DNA of 64,000 nucleotides, from the NCBI GenBank assembly GCA_020637795.1, contig JACKJT010000001.1:124001-188000 (forward strand), read 5' to 3'. Both the position numbers and the translations under genes were made by a program. The stretch comes from Hoeflea sp. GTDB lineage: Bacteria; Pseudomonadota; Alphaproteobacteria; Rhizobiales; Rhizobiaceae. Below the pieces are notes generated by a model. That model was given only the letters and a program-made list of their open reading frames with translations, made no database searches and was not told where the DNA came from. The stretch's first letter is position 1, and each line of letters opens with the position of its first letter. Of the stretch, positions 27,006 through 35,055 are shown in pieces.

Positions 27006-27152
27006 TTGTAACTCCATCGTACTTTGTGGCTCAATGTGAGACAGACTGGCCGGGGTACAACCCTGCATGGCGGGTCCAAACGTCTCCTCGCGCATCCAAT
27101 AGTAGAAACTATGATTAATCAATTGTAAAATTTCGCATATAGAGAAAGAAAG

Positions 27153-27962
27153 TTAACGTGGGCGCCCGGCTGTCGATAGCGACACGGCGTGAGAAGGTGC
27201 CTCTTGCGACACCAGACCCGATACAGCCGCCCATGGCGCCACCGTGGGGACTTCGGCGATCAATTCATGGCTTGAAAGCCGCCCCGCGACTTGTTGTGCC
27301 AGATGGCGCACGGCAAGCGCCCAGACGGCGCGGCGAAACCGGTCAATCGCCAGTCCGGCAACATCATCGGTCAACCGGTATTTGCGATAGGCGCCAGAGC
27401 GCGGGCGATGACTGCGATAGTTGAAGCCATCCACTTCCCGCTCTATCGGGTTTCCATAGGCATCCTGCCCGGGCTGTTTCATGAACCATGCCGGCTTGCC
27501 GCCGCGCATCACCATGGTCCGACCCGGCTCATCACCGCGCCAGTCCGGCTTGCGGCCAAGCACGGCGCGGGCGATCAGCATCGCCTGGATTTCCTGTCCG
27601 GTCATGGTGGCGAGCCGCGGACGCACCCGCGCGACACATGCGGCCACCAGCCCATCAGAATCCGCCCAGTCAGGAAACGGCGACCAATCCTCGCCGATCG
27701 AGATCCGCGCATCGGCAAGGCCCGCCACCGCCTCCCCCACAAGAAGCGCATCCGGGTGCGGATCGCCCTCATCCATGTAAGCCGGCACGACGCCATAGCC
27801 GTTGATCGACGCATCGATGACCGTGCCGAGAATGCCGAGCTCATAAACCATGCCCCAGGAAGACGAGGTGGAAGCACCAAGTCCGCCGCCCCGACGCTCC
27901 GCCTTCGGCAGCTCATGCCGGTAAGCCCATTCGAGCAACTGGATGATGGCAATCTGTTTCAT
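27153..27962 (-). CDS. Phage protein of unknown function after the helicase
   Basis: A 269-residue protein starting MKQIAIIQLLEWAYRHELPK (AGGA upstream of ATG at 27962). It contains SSSWGMVYELGILGTVIDAS and a Tyr/Arg-rich segment DGFNYRSHRPRSGAYRKYRL. No family is recognised. As the last gene of the leftward early operon, in the position where many phages encode a late-gene activator or antiterminator, it is a candidate for that role, but the sequence shows no known motif. Confidence 0.65.
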   Translation of the reverse strand: MKQIAIIQLLEWAYRHELPKAERRGGGLGASTSSSWGMVYELGILGTVIDASINGYGVVPAYMDEGDPHPDALLVGEAVAGLADARISIGEDWSPFPDWADSDGLVAACVARVRPRLATMTGQEIQAMLIARAVLGRKPDWRGDEPGRTMVMRGGKPAWFMKQPGQDAYGNPIEREVDGFNYRSHRPRSGAYRKYRLTDDVAGLAIDRFRRAVWALAVRHLAQQVAGRLSSHELIAEVPTVAPWAAVSGLVSQEAPSHAVSLSTAGRPR

Positions 27963-28105
27963 GGCATTTTGTCCTGTTTCGAGTGCTTGCTTCCCAAATT
28001 CCGCCCCTTGCCTCCCATTTTGATCGGCTTGCCTCCCTGATCCCTTTCTGTAGCCTTCGGCTATCCTGTTGTTATTGTTGAATGTTGAAAGAAACGCAGG
28101 GTAGG

Positions 28106-28307
28106 TAGGGAGGATAGGGAGGATAGAGACGGCGTACGCATACAAGGGTTGAACGTGATTGATCCGGTCACCCTGCCCCTTTGAACAAACACGCGCATAC
28201 GCGCGCGCCGCAATTAACCTCCCTATCCTCCCTAGCCGCGCAAGCCATTGATATCCCAAACCCTTTAGACGGGAGGCAAGCCGGAAAAATCTCCGCTATC
28301 CTCCCTC
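28106..28307. repeat. Cluster of TAGGGAGGA repeats, candidate phage replication origin
   Basis: Two tandem copies of TAGGGAGGA (28106-28123) face two tandem inverted copies (ACCTCCCTA and TCCTCCCTA, 28217-28234), with another TCCTCCCT at 28299-28306. More CCTCCC motifs occur at 28010-28035 and 28319. The cluster fills the 430-bp gap between the helicase stop and the next gene. Iterons near a P4-type primase/helicase gene are a typical origin arrangement; the role is inferred. Confidence 0.55.
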
Positions 28308-28390
28308 GCTGCCCGCCAACCTCCCGGGGAATGAGGGATTGGCGGCCAGAAATGGGCCTTCCCCCCTGCGAAGGGTACGGGATCACAGGC

Positions 28391-30226
28391 TCACTGGTTG
28401 CCACAACCATCCCCTCCGGGCGGGCTGTCCGCGCCGCGTGGCCTCAGATGTTCCTCGCGCACGGTGATGCCGACATAGCGCGTGGTCGAGGATTTGTGCT
28501 TGCGGAAGGCCCGCATCAGACCGTCAGGCCCTTCCCATTGCTTTCGGGCATAGTCGGGAAAGCGCCGCATCAAGGTCGATTTCTTGAATTCCGGCTGGCC
28601 CTCACGCGCCGCCCAGTTGGCATAACCGATGCAGATATCGTCGGGCGTCGCGGAATCATGCTCCTGCCCGGTAACGATGCAGGCTGCGCGGATGAACGCC
28701 CCTATCGGGTCACTGTCTTCCCGGTACTCGCTGGTTGCCGCCCTCACTCGTTCCGGCACGGCAAGGCCGAGTTCGAGATAATCCAGCGCGCCGCGCACCA
28801 GCCAGGCAAACACGCCCTCGCGCTCTGCCCGCAGTTTTTCCGGCAGCAGCCGGTCGATCTTGCCCTGCTCGATCTGGATCTCCCAAGGCACCAGCAGCAC
28901 CCGTCGCCAGATGCCGTCAGACGTGTCGCGGATCACCGGCTTGTGGTTGCCGACCATGACGATCTTGAACTGCGGGATGACCTCGATGAATTCCTGCTGC
29001 AGCCGCCGTACCGGAATGCGTTCGCCGCCTGTCAGGGTCTTGATCAGCGATTCCTTCAGATGCACGCCGCTTTCGGGCTCGCTGGCCGCCACCAGCCGCG
29101 CGCCGGGCAACCGGGCAAGGTCAGGCGTGGCCTCGGCGCCCGAGCGCCGACCTTCGCCCGCAAAACTGTCAACCGACAGCGTGACGGCATAATTGCCCAT
29201 CACATCCGCCGTCAGATCGATGAAGGTCGATTTGCCGTTCCGGCCTGCACCGTAGAAAAACAGCAGACACTGTTCCTTGGTCAGGCCCAGCAGGCTGTAG
29301 CCAAAGAACCGCTGCAGGAACAGCCGCACCGCAGGGTCAGGCTGCACCGTCTGGAAAAACTTGTGAAACTCCGGCGCTGGCGCATCAGGCACATAGGTCA
29401 CCTGGCCGAGTTTGGAGATGTAGTCGCCCGCCCGGTGCGAATCGAGCCGGGCCTCCCAGCGGTAGCGCGGATCGGCCGGATCGCTTTCTTCATCTTCCAC
29501 CCGCACAAAACGCAAGGTGCCATTGAGGCAGTTGAAGGCATAAAGATCGGTGTTCATGTCGTTGACCATGCGCGCCACATGCGGCGCTGCCTCGGTCAGC
29601 TGGTTGTTGATCTTCGAGGTGCCGGCGGAGGATTTGGCAAACCGATGCCGCGCCGAGCGGCGGCCCTTGACGGTCTTGAGCGCTTCGTTGCCCGCCTCCT
29701 CGGTCTGTTCGAGCTCCAGCCAGCGCTGCGACCTCTCTGCCGACCAGTCCTTGGCCGGGCGGCCCATCTTGATCCGCTCCTTGCGTGCCGTCTGGCCCGC
29801 CTCGATCAGCCTCGCCTCTTCCTCGGTCGCTGACATGGCCATGGCCTCGTCATCGATGAACTCGGCAACCTTCTGCGCGAGCGGCCGTACCACCGAGCCG
29901 TCCTCGTCTTCCTTCCAGTGCTTGCCGTCAAAGCCATGCCAGCCGACGCGCGCCACATGCAGAATGCGGTTGCCATAGCGGATCAGAAGCCGCCGCCCGT
30001 TTCCGATGTCGGTCTCGGGCTCGCAGGCGCATTCGGCGAGCTTCTCTTCAGCCGTCAGTTCCGGTGTATCCGGATCGGGCTGCGAGGGAGAACTCACGGA
30101 CCTGGGAGCAACTGGACCTGATGTGGGGTCCGGGCTTTCCTGCGCCGGCTCGGCTCCGACGTGCTGGTGGTTCATCGCATCGAGATGCGCTTGGACGGCC
30201 GCGGGGAGTTTGACATGCTTGTTCAC
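28391..30226 (-). CDS. Phage/plasmid replication helicase (P4 alpha C-terminal, SF3/D5-like)
   Basis: A 611-residue protein. The C-terminal half is an SF3 helicase of the D5/P4 family: Walker A GAGRNGKSTF, a Walker B-like region RLVAASEPESG, sensor IVMVGNHKPVI and arginine region TSDGIWRRVLLVPW. The central part has YVPDAPAPEFHKFFQTVQ, as in the D5_N domain. The N-terminal ~200 residues are Glu/Arg-rich. It unwinds the phage origin. It overlaps the primase gene by 4 bp. Confidence 0.93.
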   Translation of the reverse strand: MNKHVKLPAAVQAHLDAMNHQHVGAEPAQESPDPTSGPVAPRSVSSPSQPDPDTPELTAEEKLAECACEPETDIGNGRRLLIRYGNRILHVARVGWHGFDGKHWKEDEDGSVVRPLAQKVAEFIDDEAMAMSATEEEARLIEAGQTARKERIKMGRPAKDWSAERSQRWLELEQTEEAGNEALKTVKGRRSARHRFAKSSAGTSKINNQLTEAAPHVARMVNDMNTDLYAFNCLNGTLRFVRVEDEESDPADPRYRWEARLDSHRAGDYISKLGQVTYVPDAPAPEFHKFFQTVQPDPAVRLFLQRFFGYSLLGLTKEQCLLFFYGAGRNGKSTFIDLTADVMGNYAVTLSVDSFAGEGRRSGAEATPDLARLPGARLVAASEPESGVHLKESLIKTLTGGERIPVRRLQQEFIEVIPQFKIVMVGNHKPVIRDTSDGIWRRVLLVPWEIQIEQGKIDRLLPEKLRAEREGVFAWLVRGALDYLELGLAVPERVRAATSEYREDSDPIGAFIRAACIVTGQEHDSATPDDICIGYANWAAREGQPEFKKSTLMRRFPDYARKQWEGPDGLMRAFRKHKSSTTRYVGITVREEHLRPRGADSPPGGDGCGNQ

Positions 30227-31494
30227 GCTGCCTCGCCCCGATGCGCCTGGAGAATAATTTCGGCCCAGTCATGCCCTCGCGGCGGCCAGACGGTGCCAAC
30301 CTCGATGCCGGGCGCGATCAGCCTGGCGCGGGCCTCGGCGCGGGCCATGTGGGCGGCGGTCCAGACCGGTTCGGAATCGCCATCACCGAGAAACAGTAGC
30401 TCACGCACGTGAGGCCCAAGCGGGAACCCCTCGTCCAGCCGCTCCGGGTCCGGCTCCGGACTCGGCATCATCACCGGCCGGGCAACACCGTTCGCATTGA
30501 GTTTCGTGTCGGTCGGATGGGCGAAGCGCCCGGTGCGGGCAGCAGCGCCCGCCAGGTTGCCGATGTCGCCGGCTGCGGCATAGAAGGTCGAAAGCGCCGT
30601 AGCCTTGTCATCGTCCAGTTCGGCCGCGAACCAGGCGGCGACGTTCTCGATCCCCTCACCCACAACCCAGCGCGGGGCGCTCATTTCGCCCGCGATCGGC
30701 AGCAGCCCGCCCTTCTTCGAGCCGCGCATCTTCTTGGCAGGCAGAACTTGCCCGCTATCGGGACAGACCAGATGTGGCCGAAACTTCGGGCCTACGCGCA
30801 GATCGATCCATGTCTGGTGGATGCCGATCAGCTGGCCCGCACCATCGACAAAGGGCAGCACCATGGCCGGGCCGCACCAGATGTCGCGGGCAAAGCCGCG
30901 CTCGTCCTTTCCATGCCAATATGTGAGTTTTGGCTCGAACCTCACCGCCTTGCAGCAATGGGCCCCGGCCTCGATCGACAGGCCCGAGCGGAGCCGGAGA
31001 TACTGAAAAGCCGGAGCACGCGATGAGGAGTCGGCCGCCTCGTAGATGCCCCGGCACCGGCCGAGTTCCCTTTCGCGGAAATCGCCCGCCTGCTTCTCGC
31101 GCTCCGCCGCCTCGGTCTCGGCCCGGGCTTTCAGCTTTTGCGCTTCGGCCTCGATCTCGGCTCGTCGTTCGTCGGTCAGCTGTTCGGCCCCGTCCGGCAC
31201 CGCCTCGCCCAGCACCGCGCCGCAGGCTTCGAGAAACTCCCCGCGGCGGCTCACTTCAAGTCCATGCAGATGCGCGGCCATGCCGATCGCATCATTGCCG
31301 CCGATGGCGCCGCCCCGGCAGTTCCACTTGTTCTTGGCCGTGTTGAGCGCAAAGCGGTCCTTGCCGCCGCAGCGCGGGCACGGCATGGCCTGCTCGGCTC
31401 CCCGGCCCTTGAGCACGAGCCCGAGGCGAGGCGCGGCTTGCGCGATGGACACTTCACGGGCGCGGACGACGAAAAGCTCGAGGATCTCGGTCAT
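30223..31494 (-). CDS. Phage Toprim DNA primase with zinc-binding domain
   Basis: A 423-residue protein. Near residue 38 a zinc-binding motif CPRCGGKDRFALNTAKNKW followed by NCRGG matches P4-type primase zinc domains. A Toprim core with VVGEGIENVAAWFAAELDDD follows, and later LFLGDGDSEPVWTA supplies the second acidic motif. It makes primers for phage replication and overlaps the helicase gene by 4 bp, recreating as two genes what P4 alpha carries in one protein. Confidence 0.88.
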   Translation of the reverse strand: MTEILELFVVRAREVSIAQAAPRLGLVLKGRGAEQAMPCPRCGGKDRFALNTAKNKWNCRGGAIGGNDAIGMAAHLHGLEVSRRGEFLEACGAVLGEAVPDGAEQLTDERRAEIEAEAQKLKARAETEAAEREKQAGDFRERELGRCRGIYEAADSSSRAPAFQYLRLRSGLSIEAGAHCCKAVRFEPKLTYWHGKDERGFARDIWCGPAMVLPFVDGAGQLIGIHQTWIDLRVGPKFRPHLVCPDSGQVLPAKKMRGSKKGGLLPIAGEMSAPRWVVGEGIENVAAWFAAELDDDKATALSTFYAAAGDIGNLAGAAARTGRFAHPTDTKLNANGVARPVMMPSPEPDPERLDEGFPLGPHVRELLFLGDGDSEPVWTAAHMARAEARARLIAPGIEVGTVWPPRGHDWAEIILQAHRGEAA

Positions 31495-31817
31495 TCCGCA
31501 GCCTCCGCGCTCTCGCCGCGCACTGCCGACAGGTCATCGGGCGCTGCCACGCGCAGGCGGCCGATGCGGACAAGCGCATCGATGGCCTGGTCAAGATCGT
31601 AGACGTGAGGCTCCGCGCGCACCCAGCTTGCCCGGCCGTGGGTGATGAAGGGCGTGCCGGGGCGTGTGCCGCGCAGCTGATAGGCGGAAGTGATGCAGCG
31701 CACATTCTCCAGCCTGTCCGGCCGCAAGCCGTGCGCGATTGCCGCCTGGTGACAGTGCCACAGCGAGGGCGCGATGATGTAGAGCGGGCGCTGCGCGGAG
31801 GTGATACGGACCATCAT
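31491..31817 (-). CDS. Conserved phage protein, unknown
   Basis: A 108-residue protein beginning MMVRITSAQRPLYIIAPSLW. It overlaps both neighbours by 4 bp, so it is a real member of the replication operon. No domain is recognised. Confidence 0.6.
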   Translation of the reverse strand: MMVRITSAQRPLYIIAPSLWHCHQAAIAHGLRPDRLENVRCITSAYQLRGTRPGTPFITHGRASWVRAEPHVYDLDQAIDALVRIGRLRVAAPDDLSAVRGESAEAAE

Positions 31818-32431
31818 GGCTTGCCCCTCCGCCCAGCCGCAACCAGAACATCCTCGACCAGCGCATCAAGGCGGCACCTGCCGGCAAGGGTAATCGTCAC
31901 CTGTGGCGGCAATCCCGGGCGGAGCTTGCGGCGCACCCATTTGCGGCTTTCGAGCTCGCGAAAGCGCCTTCGGGCCGTTTCAAGACCGAAGCCACAGGCC
32001 TGGCAGAGCACGTCGAATGTCATGTCGAACGGGTGCTCGCGACCACTGCCGGCTTTCGCCCTCAGCGCATCGACCGCCAGCAACGCCTCATCGAGCGCCC
32101 GCTCCACCGCCATCTTCGGCACCGGACGTCTTAGCAGGTCAGACCCCGGCTTTCGCTTGGTCTCATCGGGCTCGCCACGCGGCGCGATCGGCCGGCAGCG
32201 CATATCCCGGATCGCTTCGATGCTGCCCACATCCATGGCCAGCGCCTTGGCAATGTCTTCCAGCCCCTCGCCTGCTTCCAGCATCAGATTGACCGCTGCC
32301 TTGCGCTCGGCAGGCTCCATAGCTTCGAAATTCGGCGCGATGGACGCGGGATCGCCGAAATATCCGGCGGGCAACCGCGACGGGATGTGCGGAAACGGAC
32401 CGACAAACCATGAGCTTCCGCAGCCGTTCAT
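31814..32431 (-). CDS. Phage DNA-binding-like protein, unknown
   Basis: A 205-residue protein. The N-terminal half has EGLEDIAKALAMDVGSIEAI, which looks like a helix-turn-helix. The C-terminal half (FDVLCQACGFGLETARRRFR, then LPPQVTITLAGR) resembles a winged helix. It overlaps both neighbours by 4 bp. The DNA-binding role is inferred from these patterns. Confidence 0.55.
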   Translation of the reverse strand: MNGCGSSWFVGPFPHIPSRLPAGYFGDPASIAPNFEAMEPAERKAAVNLMLEAGEGLEDIAKALAMDVGSIEAIRDMRCRPIAPRGEPDETKRKPGSDLLRRPVPKMAVERALDEALLAVDALRAKAGSGREHPFDMTFDVLCQACGFGLETARRRFRELESRKWVRRKLRPGLPPQVTITLAGRCRLDALVEDVLVAAGRRGKP

Positions 32432-32637
32432 CGCATCACTCCCGGAGGTACCGGCCGCAGCCCGGTGTGCTGACGCACAAGATCCAGAACCTTCGCAACC
32501 CGCGCCGGGTGCAACGATGTCGCCGCGCCGATCTCATCATGGTCGAAGCCCGCCTGCCACAATGCGCAGATGGCGAGTTGCTTGATCTCCGACGGGTAGC
32601 CGAGCGACGGAGCGCCGACGTGAAGATGGATGCTCAT
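32428..32637 (-). CDS. Small helix-turn-helix-like phage protein
   Basis: A 69-residue protein; AICALWQAGFDHDEIGAATS followed by LHPARVAKVLDLV has helix-turn-helix spacing as in sigma-70 region 4-like or Trp-repressor-like folds. It overlaps neighbours by 4 bp. It may be an accessory regulator or replication protein; unproven. Confidence 0.55.
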   Translation of the reverse strand: MSIHLHVGAPSLGYPSEIKQLAICALWQAGFDHDEIGAATSLHPARVAKVLDLVRQHTGLRPVPPGVMR

Positions 32638-32987
32638 GATACCCTCCGTTCACTGATCACCATGCCGCCCACGGCGGCTGCGAGGCTTGAATCAAGACCG
32701 GTCTTCGCGTGGTTCCGCGCAGCCCATTCGGCCAGTTTGTCGAGATCCTCGGCCGACAGGCCGACGAGATCGCCCAGCCCCCGCCGCTCGATGAAGGCCC
32801 ACTCAAGCGCCGAGCGGAACTTGCGCGGCTCGAACCATGATCCGATCACCTTCGCGCCGGAAGGCAGCGATCTCACCTCGTCGATGCGGGTTATCACCCG
32901 GCACCAGGACGGCGCCGCCTCGACACCGAGCACGGCAAGAATCGCGCGCCGCGGGTGATTGGTGATGATGGTGAGGCGGGGAGTCAT
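32634..32987 (-). CDS. Phage early-operon protein, unknown
   Basis: A 117-residue protein beginning MTPRLTIITNHPRRAILAVL. It shares 4-bp overlaps with its neighbours. The Trp/Arg-rich region IGSWFEPRKFRSALEWAFI suggests a globular protein, but no family is recognised. Confidence 0.55.
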   Translation of the reverse strand: MTPRLTIITNHPRRAILAVLGVEAAPSWCRVITRIDEVRSLPSGAKVIGSWFEPRKFRSALEWAFIERRGLGDLVGLSAEDLDKLAEWAARNHAKTGLDSSLAAAVGGMVISERRVS

Positions 32988-33193
32988 TGATTTACCCGTC
33001 TTGCTTTGAGCCGGACCGGGGCGGGCTGCGCCGTGCGGTTGATGGTTTCGAGCGTGATGACCTTAAAGCCGCAGGAGACGCACACCCGCCGCCGGCGCTG
33101 GCCGCCATGGGCCGGGCGGCTGTCAACGGTCTTGAACATGCGCTTGCCGCAGCCGGGGCAATGCAGGCCTGTGGGCTTTTCCTCGTCGATCAT
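32984..33193 (-). CDS. Stand-alone NrdR-like zinc-ribbon protein
   Basis: A 69-residue protein. CPGCGKRMFKTVDSRPAHGG followed by QRRRRVCVSCG matches, residue pattern for residue pattern, the zinc ribbon of the host NrdR encoded at 61803-62285 (CPYCG...DSRP...RRRRVCPDCG). The NrdR ATP-cone is missing. Two CxxC pairs would bind one zinc. It may bind DNA (NrdR boxes or phage sites) without nucleotide control; that is inference. It has 4-bp overlaps on both sides. Confidence 0.7.
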   Translation of the reverse strand: MIDEEKPTGLHCPGCGKRMFKTVDSRPAHGGQRRRRVCVSCGFKVITLETINRTAQPAPVRLKARRVNQ

Positions 33194-33465
33194 CGCCCTT
33201 CGCTCGCAGCTACAGATGCAAACCTCACGGCTGATGTCCGCTCAAAGCCCGCCCTGCCCTCGACCGCATCCATGGCGGCAACATCAGCGAGTGGAAGACG
33301 GCGACCGGCTGTGTGGAACGAGGGCACGGCAGCGCCCGGAAAGGCATCCGGCCAGCCGGGCCGGCGGCGGAGAAGCGCGACAGCTCGCCCTCCGCCGCCC
33401 CTTGCTGCCGACAAGAGGTCTCGGTCCCGTCCGCAACAAAATGGTCGATCCGTGAGAGACATCAC
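33190..33465 (-). CDS. Hypothetical small phage protein
   Basis: A 91-residue Arg/Ala-rich frame that overlaps its neighbours by 4 bp (ATGA) on both sides, consistent with the tight spacing of this operon. The amino-acid composition (FCCGRDRD, GGGGRAVALLRRRPG) is not strongly protein-like, so it may be a chance open frame filling the gap. Confidence 0.4.
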   Translation of the reverse strand: MMSLTDRPFCCGRDRDLLSAARGGGGRAVALLRRRPGWPDAFPGAAVPSFHTAGRRLPLADVAAMDAVEGRAGFERTSAVRFASVAASEGR

Positions 33466-33947
33466 TTGCCCTCCCCGGCGACGACCTTGAGGTCGCCTGC
33501 CCGCACGTGGGCGAGCGTCCGCCGCAGATCCGACAAACCCCGCTCGAGCACCGAGACCGCGCGATCGACATTGAGAGCTTCTGCAGGCGTCACCGTGCCA
33601 TCGGCCAGCGCCAGCGCGCCGGCGCTCATCACCTCGCCCGCATGGCGCACGGTCTCGGCATAGGCCGACAACACATCGGCATTGCGCTGGCCGCGTTCGG
33701 TTTCATCTGAAAGCCTGCGGCCGTTGAGCTCGGCCATCACACTGGTGATCAGCGCGACGCCGCAATTCTCTTCCAGCATCAGTACCGCGTTGATCGGCAT
33801 CAGGTCGGTGTCCTGGGCGTTGTTCCAGCGGCCGACATGGCTTTTCGAGATCGAAGTAATCTCGGCCACGCGTTCGATGCCGCCCGACAGATTGATCAGA
33901 TCGCGCTGTGCCGCCTTGATGCGGTAAAACCAGGCATTCTTGAGCAT
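33462..33947 (-). CDS. CII-like phage regulatory protein (Phage_CP76 family)
   Basis: A 161-residue protein. The N-terminal DNA-binding part has IERVAEITSISKSHVGRWNN, a helix-turn-helix, and NAVLMLEENCGVALITSVMA. The C-terminal part has Leu-rich helices (DRAVSVLERGLSDLRRTLAH) for oligomerisation. This matches CII/CP76-type regulators of P22- and P2-like phages. GAGGA precedes the ATG. Two TTTCCC-N5-GGGAAA palindromes lie 130-180 bp upstream. Confidence 0.75.
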   Translation of the reverse strand: MLKNAWFYRIKAAQRDLINLSGGIERVAEITSISKSHVGRWNNAQDTDLMPINAVLMLEENCGVALITSVMAELNGRRLSDETERGQRNADVLSAYAETVRHAGEVMSAGALALADGTVTPAEALNVDRAVSVLERGLSDLRRTLAHVRAGDLKVVAGEGK

Positions 33948-34080
33948 CTTCTGTCCTCGCGCTGTCGCCTTCGGCTTCGCTCCGGACGGGGCGCGGAACG
34001 ATCCGCGACGCCCGGTCGGGCTTGCCGCCTGCGGCGGTTGTTGGCGTCCAGGCCCCCTGCTTCATGAGCCAGGACAAAGC

Positions 34081-34126
34081 TTTCCCGTTCCGGGAAAACC
34101 CCGTTCACTTTCCCGTAGTGGGAAAG
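34081..34126. promoter_or_regulatory. Twin palindromes TTTCCC-N5-GGGAAA upstream of CII-like gene
   Basis: TTTCCCGTTCCGGGAAA at 34081-34097 and CTTTCCCGTAGTGGGAAAG at 34108-34126, with centres 28 bp apart. They share no half-site with the repressor operators, so a different regulator, possibly the CII-like protein itself, is the likely ligand. They sit in the 205-bp gap before the CII-like gene. Confidence 0.65.
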
Positions 34127-34152
34127 ACGTTCATCTGGTTTGATCAGGCCAG

Positions 34153-34770
34153 TTAAGGCGGCCCGGTCGAAGCCGAGAAAAAGGCAAGAGCGGCCGCTCG
34201 GATGCTCCGGCGAAACCGGGCTTTCACATCCTCAACCCGCGCGCGGATCGTCTCACGGACACCTCGCCACCAGAAAAGAAAGGAATCCCGATGCCGATAG
34301 ATCCGATTGGGGTGCAGCTCTTCAGGGCCGAAACAGAAACCCTCGTACTCAAACAGGCCCTGCGTGAGGTCGTGCGGGTATTTACCCGGCTTCAGCCCGA
34401 TGCCCTCGAGGAAGTTGGGCGGAATCTCACTATAGCACTCGAAGCCAAGTCGTTCGGCCAGGTCCGTCTTCCAGACGTTTTGTTTACAAATTCCGTCGAT
34501 GAAAAGCAGCTGCGCCAAGCCACGAAGACGGAGGCTATCAAGACCATGCAGGAAATCCTGCGCTCCGCCTCGAAGGGCCGCCGCCCGTGACCTGCGCTCC
34601 TCGGCATACCAGTCGGACGCGCCAACAGCCTGCTTCTCATGCCAAAGCGCCAGCCGTTCGGAAAGGCACCACACCCGACGTCGTCGAACGCGCTCAAGAT
34701 CGCGGCGGCTGTGGCCGGTGGCAAAGGCGGAAAGCGCATCATCAAGACGGCGGAAGAGCGAGCGGGTCAT
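34153..34770 (-). CDS. Phage protein of unknown function downstream of cro
   Basis: A 205-residue basic protein starting MTRSLFRRLDDALSAFATGH. The start overlaps the Cro-like stop by 4 bp, so it is made with Cro right after induction. Central segment CKQNVWKTDLAERLGFECYS and an Arg-rich C-terminus are visible; no domain is recognised. As an immediate-early gene it could be a host-modifying or regulatory factor. Confidence 0.55.
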   Translation of the reverse strand: MTRSLFRRLDDALSAFATGHSRRDLERVRRRRVWCLSERLALWHEKQAVGASDWYAEERRSRAAALRGGAQDFLHGLDSLRLRGLAQLLFIDGICKQNVWKTDLAERLGFECYSEIPPNFLEGIGLKPGKYPHDLTQGLFEYEGFCFGPEELHPNRIYRHRDSFLFWWRGVRETIRARVEDVKARFRRSIRAAALAFFSASTGPP

Positions 34771-34979
34771 TCAGCAGCCTCCGGACACAACTCATCCGCA
34801 GCTCCAAGTTCCGCTGCCTCCTGAAGGACTTTAAGCAATCGGAGGGCCGGACCGCGAATACGCTGTCCACTTTCCATGCGTGAAACTGTCGAGCGGTCGA
34901 CGCCAAGGTATCTCGCAAGGCGTTCTTGCTTCCACTCCAGCTTCTGACGAAGCCCCTGAATGTCGAAGTGTGTCTCCAT
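34767..34979 (-). CDS. Cro-like helix-turn-helix repressor
   Basis: A 70-residue protein starting METHFDIQGLRQKLEWKQER. The helix-turn-helix is KQERLARYLGVDRSTVSRME followed by SGQRIRGPALRLLKVL, an HTH_3/Xre fold. It is divergent from the S24 repressor, the classical Cro position. The ATG at 34979 lies only a few bases after the expected transcript start of the TTGACA promoter at 35016-35011, so the message may be nearly leaderless; an upstream ATG at 35009 would lie inside the promoter. Confidence 0.8.
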   Translation of the reverse strand: METHFDIQGLRQKLEWKQERLARYLGVDRSTVSRMESGQRIRGPALRLLKVLQEAAELGAADELCPEAAE

Positions 34980-34988
34980 GCCAACATG

Positions 34989-35055
34989 GTGTGCATAACG
35001 CACTTCCAAATGTCAAGGCGAAATGCACACTGACTTGAGGCAAAATGCACATCAT
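34989..35055. promoter_or_regulatory. Leftward early promoter and operators between cro and repressor
   Basis: On the minus strand TTGACA (35016-35011) is followed by an imperfect palindrome AAGTGCGTTATGCACAC (35005-34989). Two more related half-operators, containing TGTGCATTTCGC and TGTGCATTTTGC on the minus strand, lie at 35019-35031 and 35040-35052, the last overlapping the repressor start codon, fitting autoregulation. The design matches 35807-35859. Confidence 0.7.

Noticed and set aside
28106..28307. Repeats that might suggest a CRISPR array
   Set aside because: Units are only 9 bp, partly inverted, with irregular spacing and no cas genes.
28168..28410. An 80-codon minus-strand frame starting inside the helicase stop
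   Set aside because: It overlaps the TAGGGAGGA repeat block, its residues follow from the repeats and it has no ribosome binding site; kept as possible origin DNA instead.
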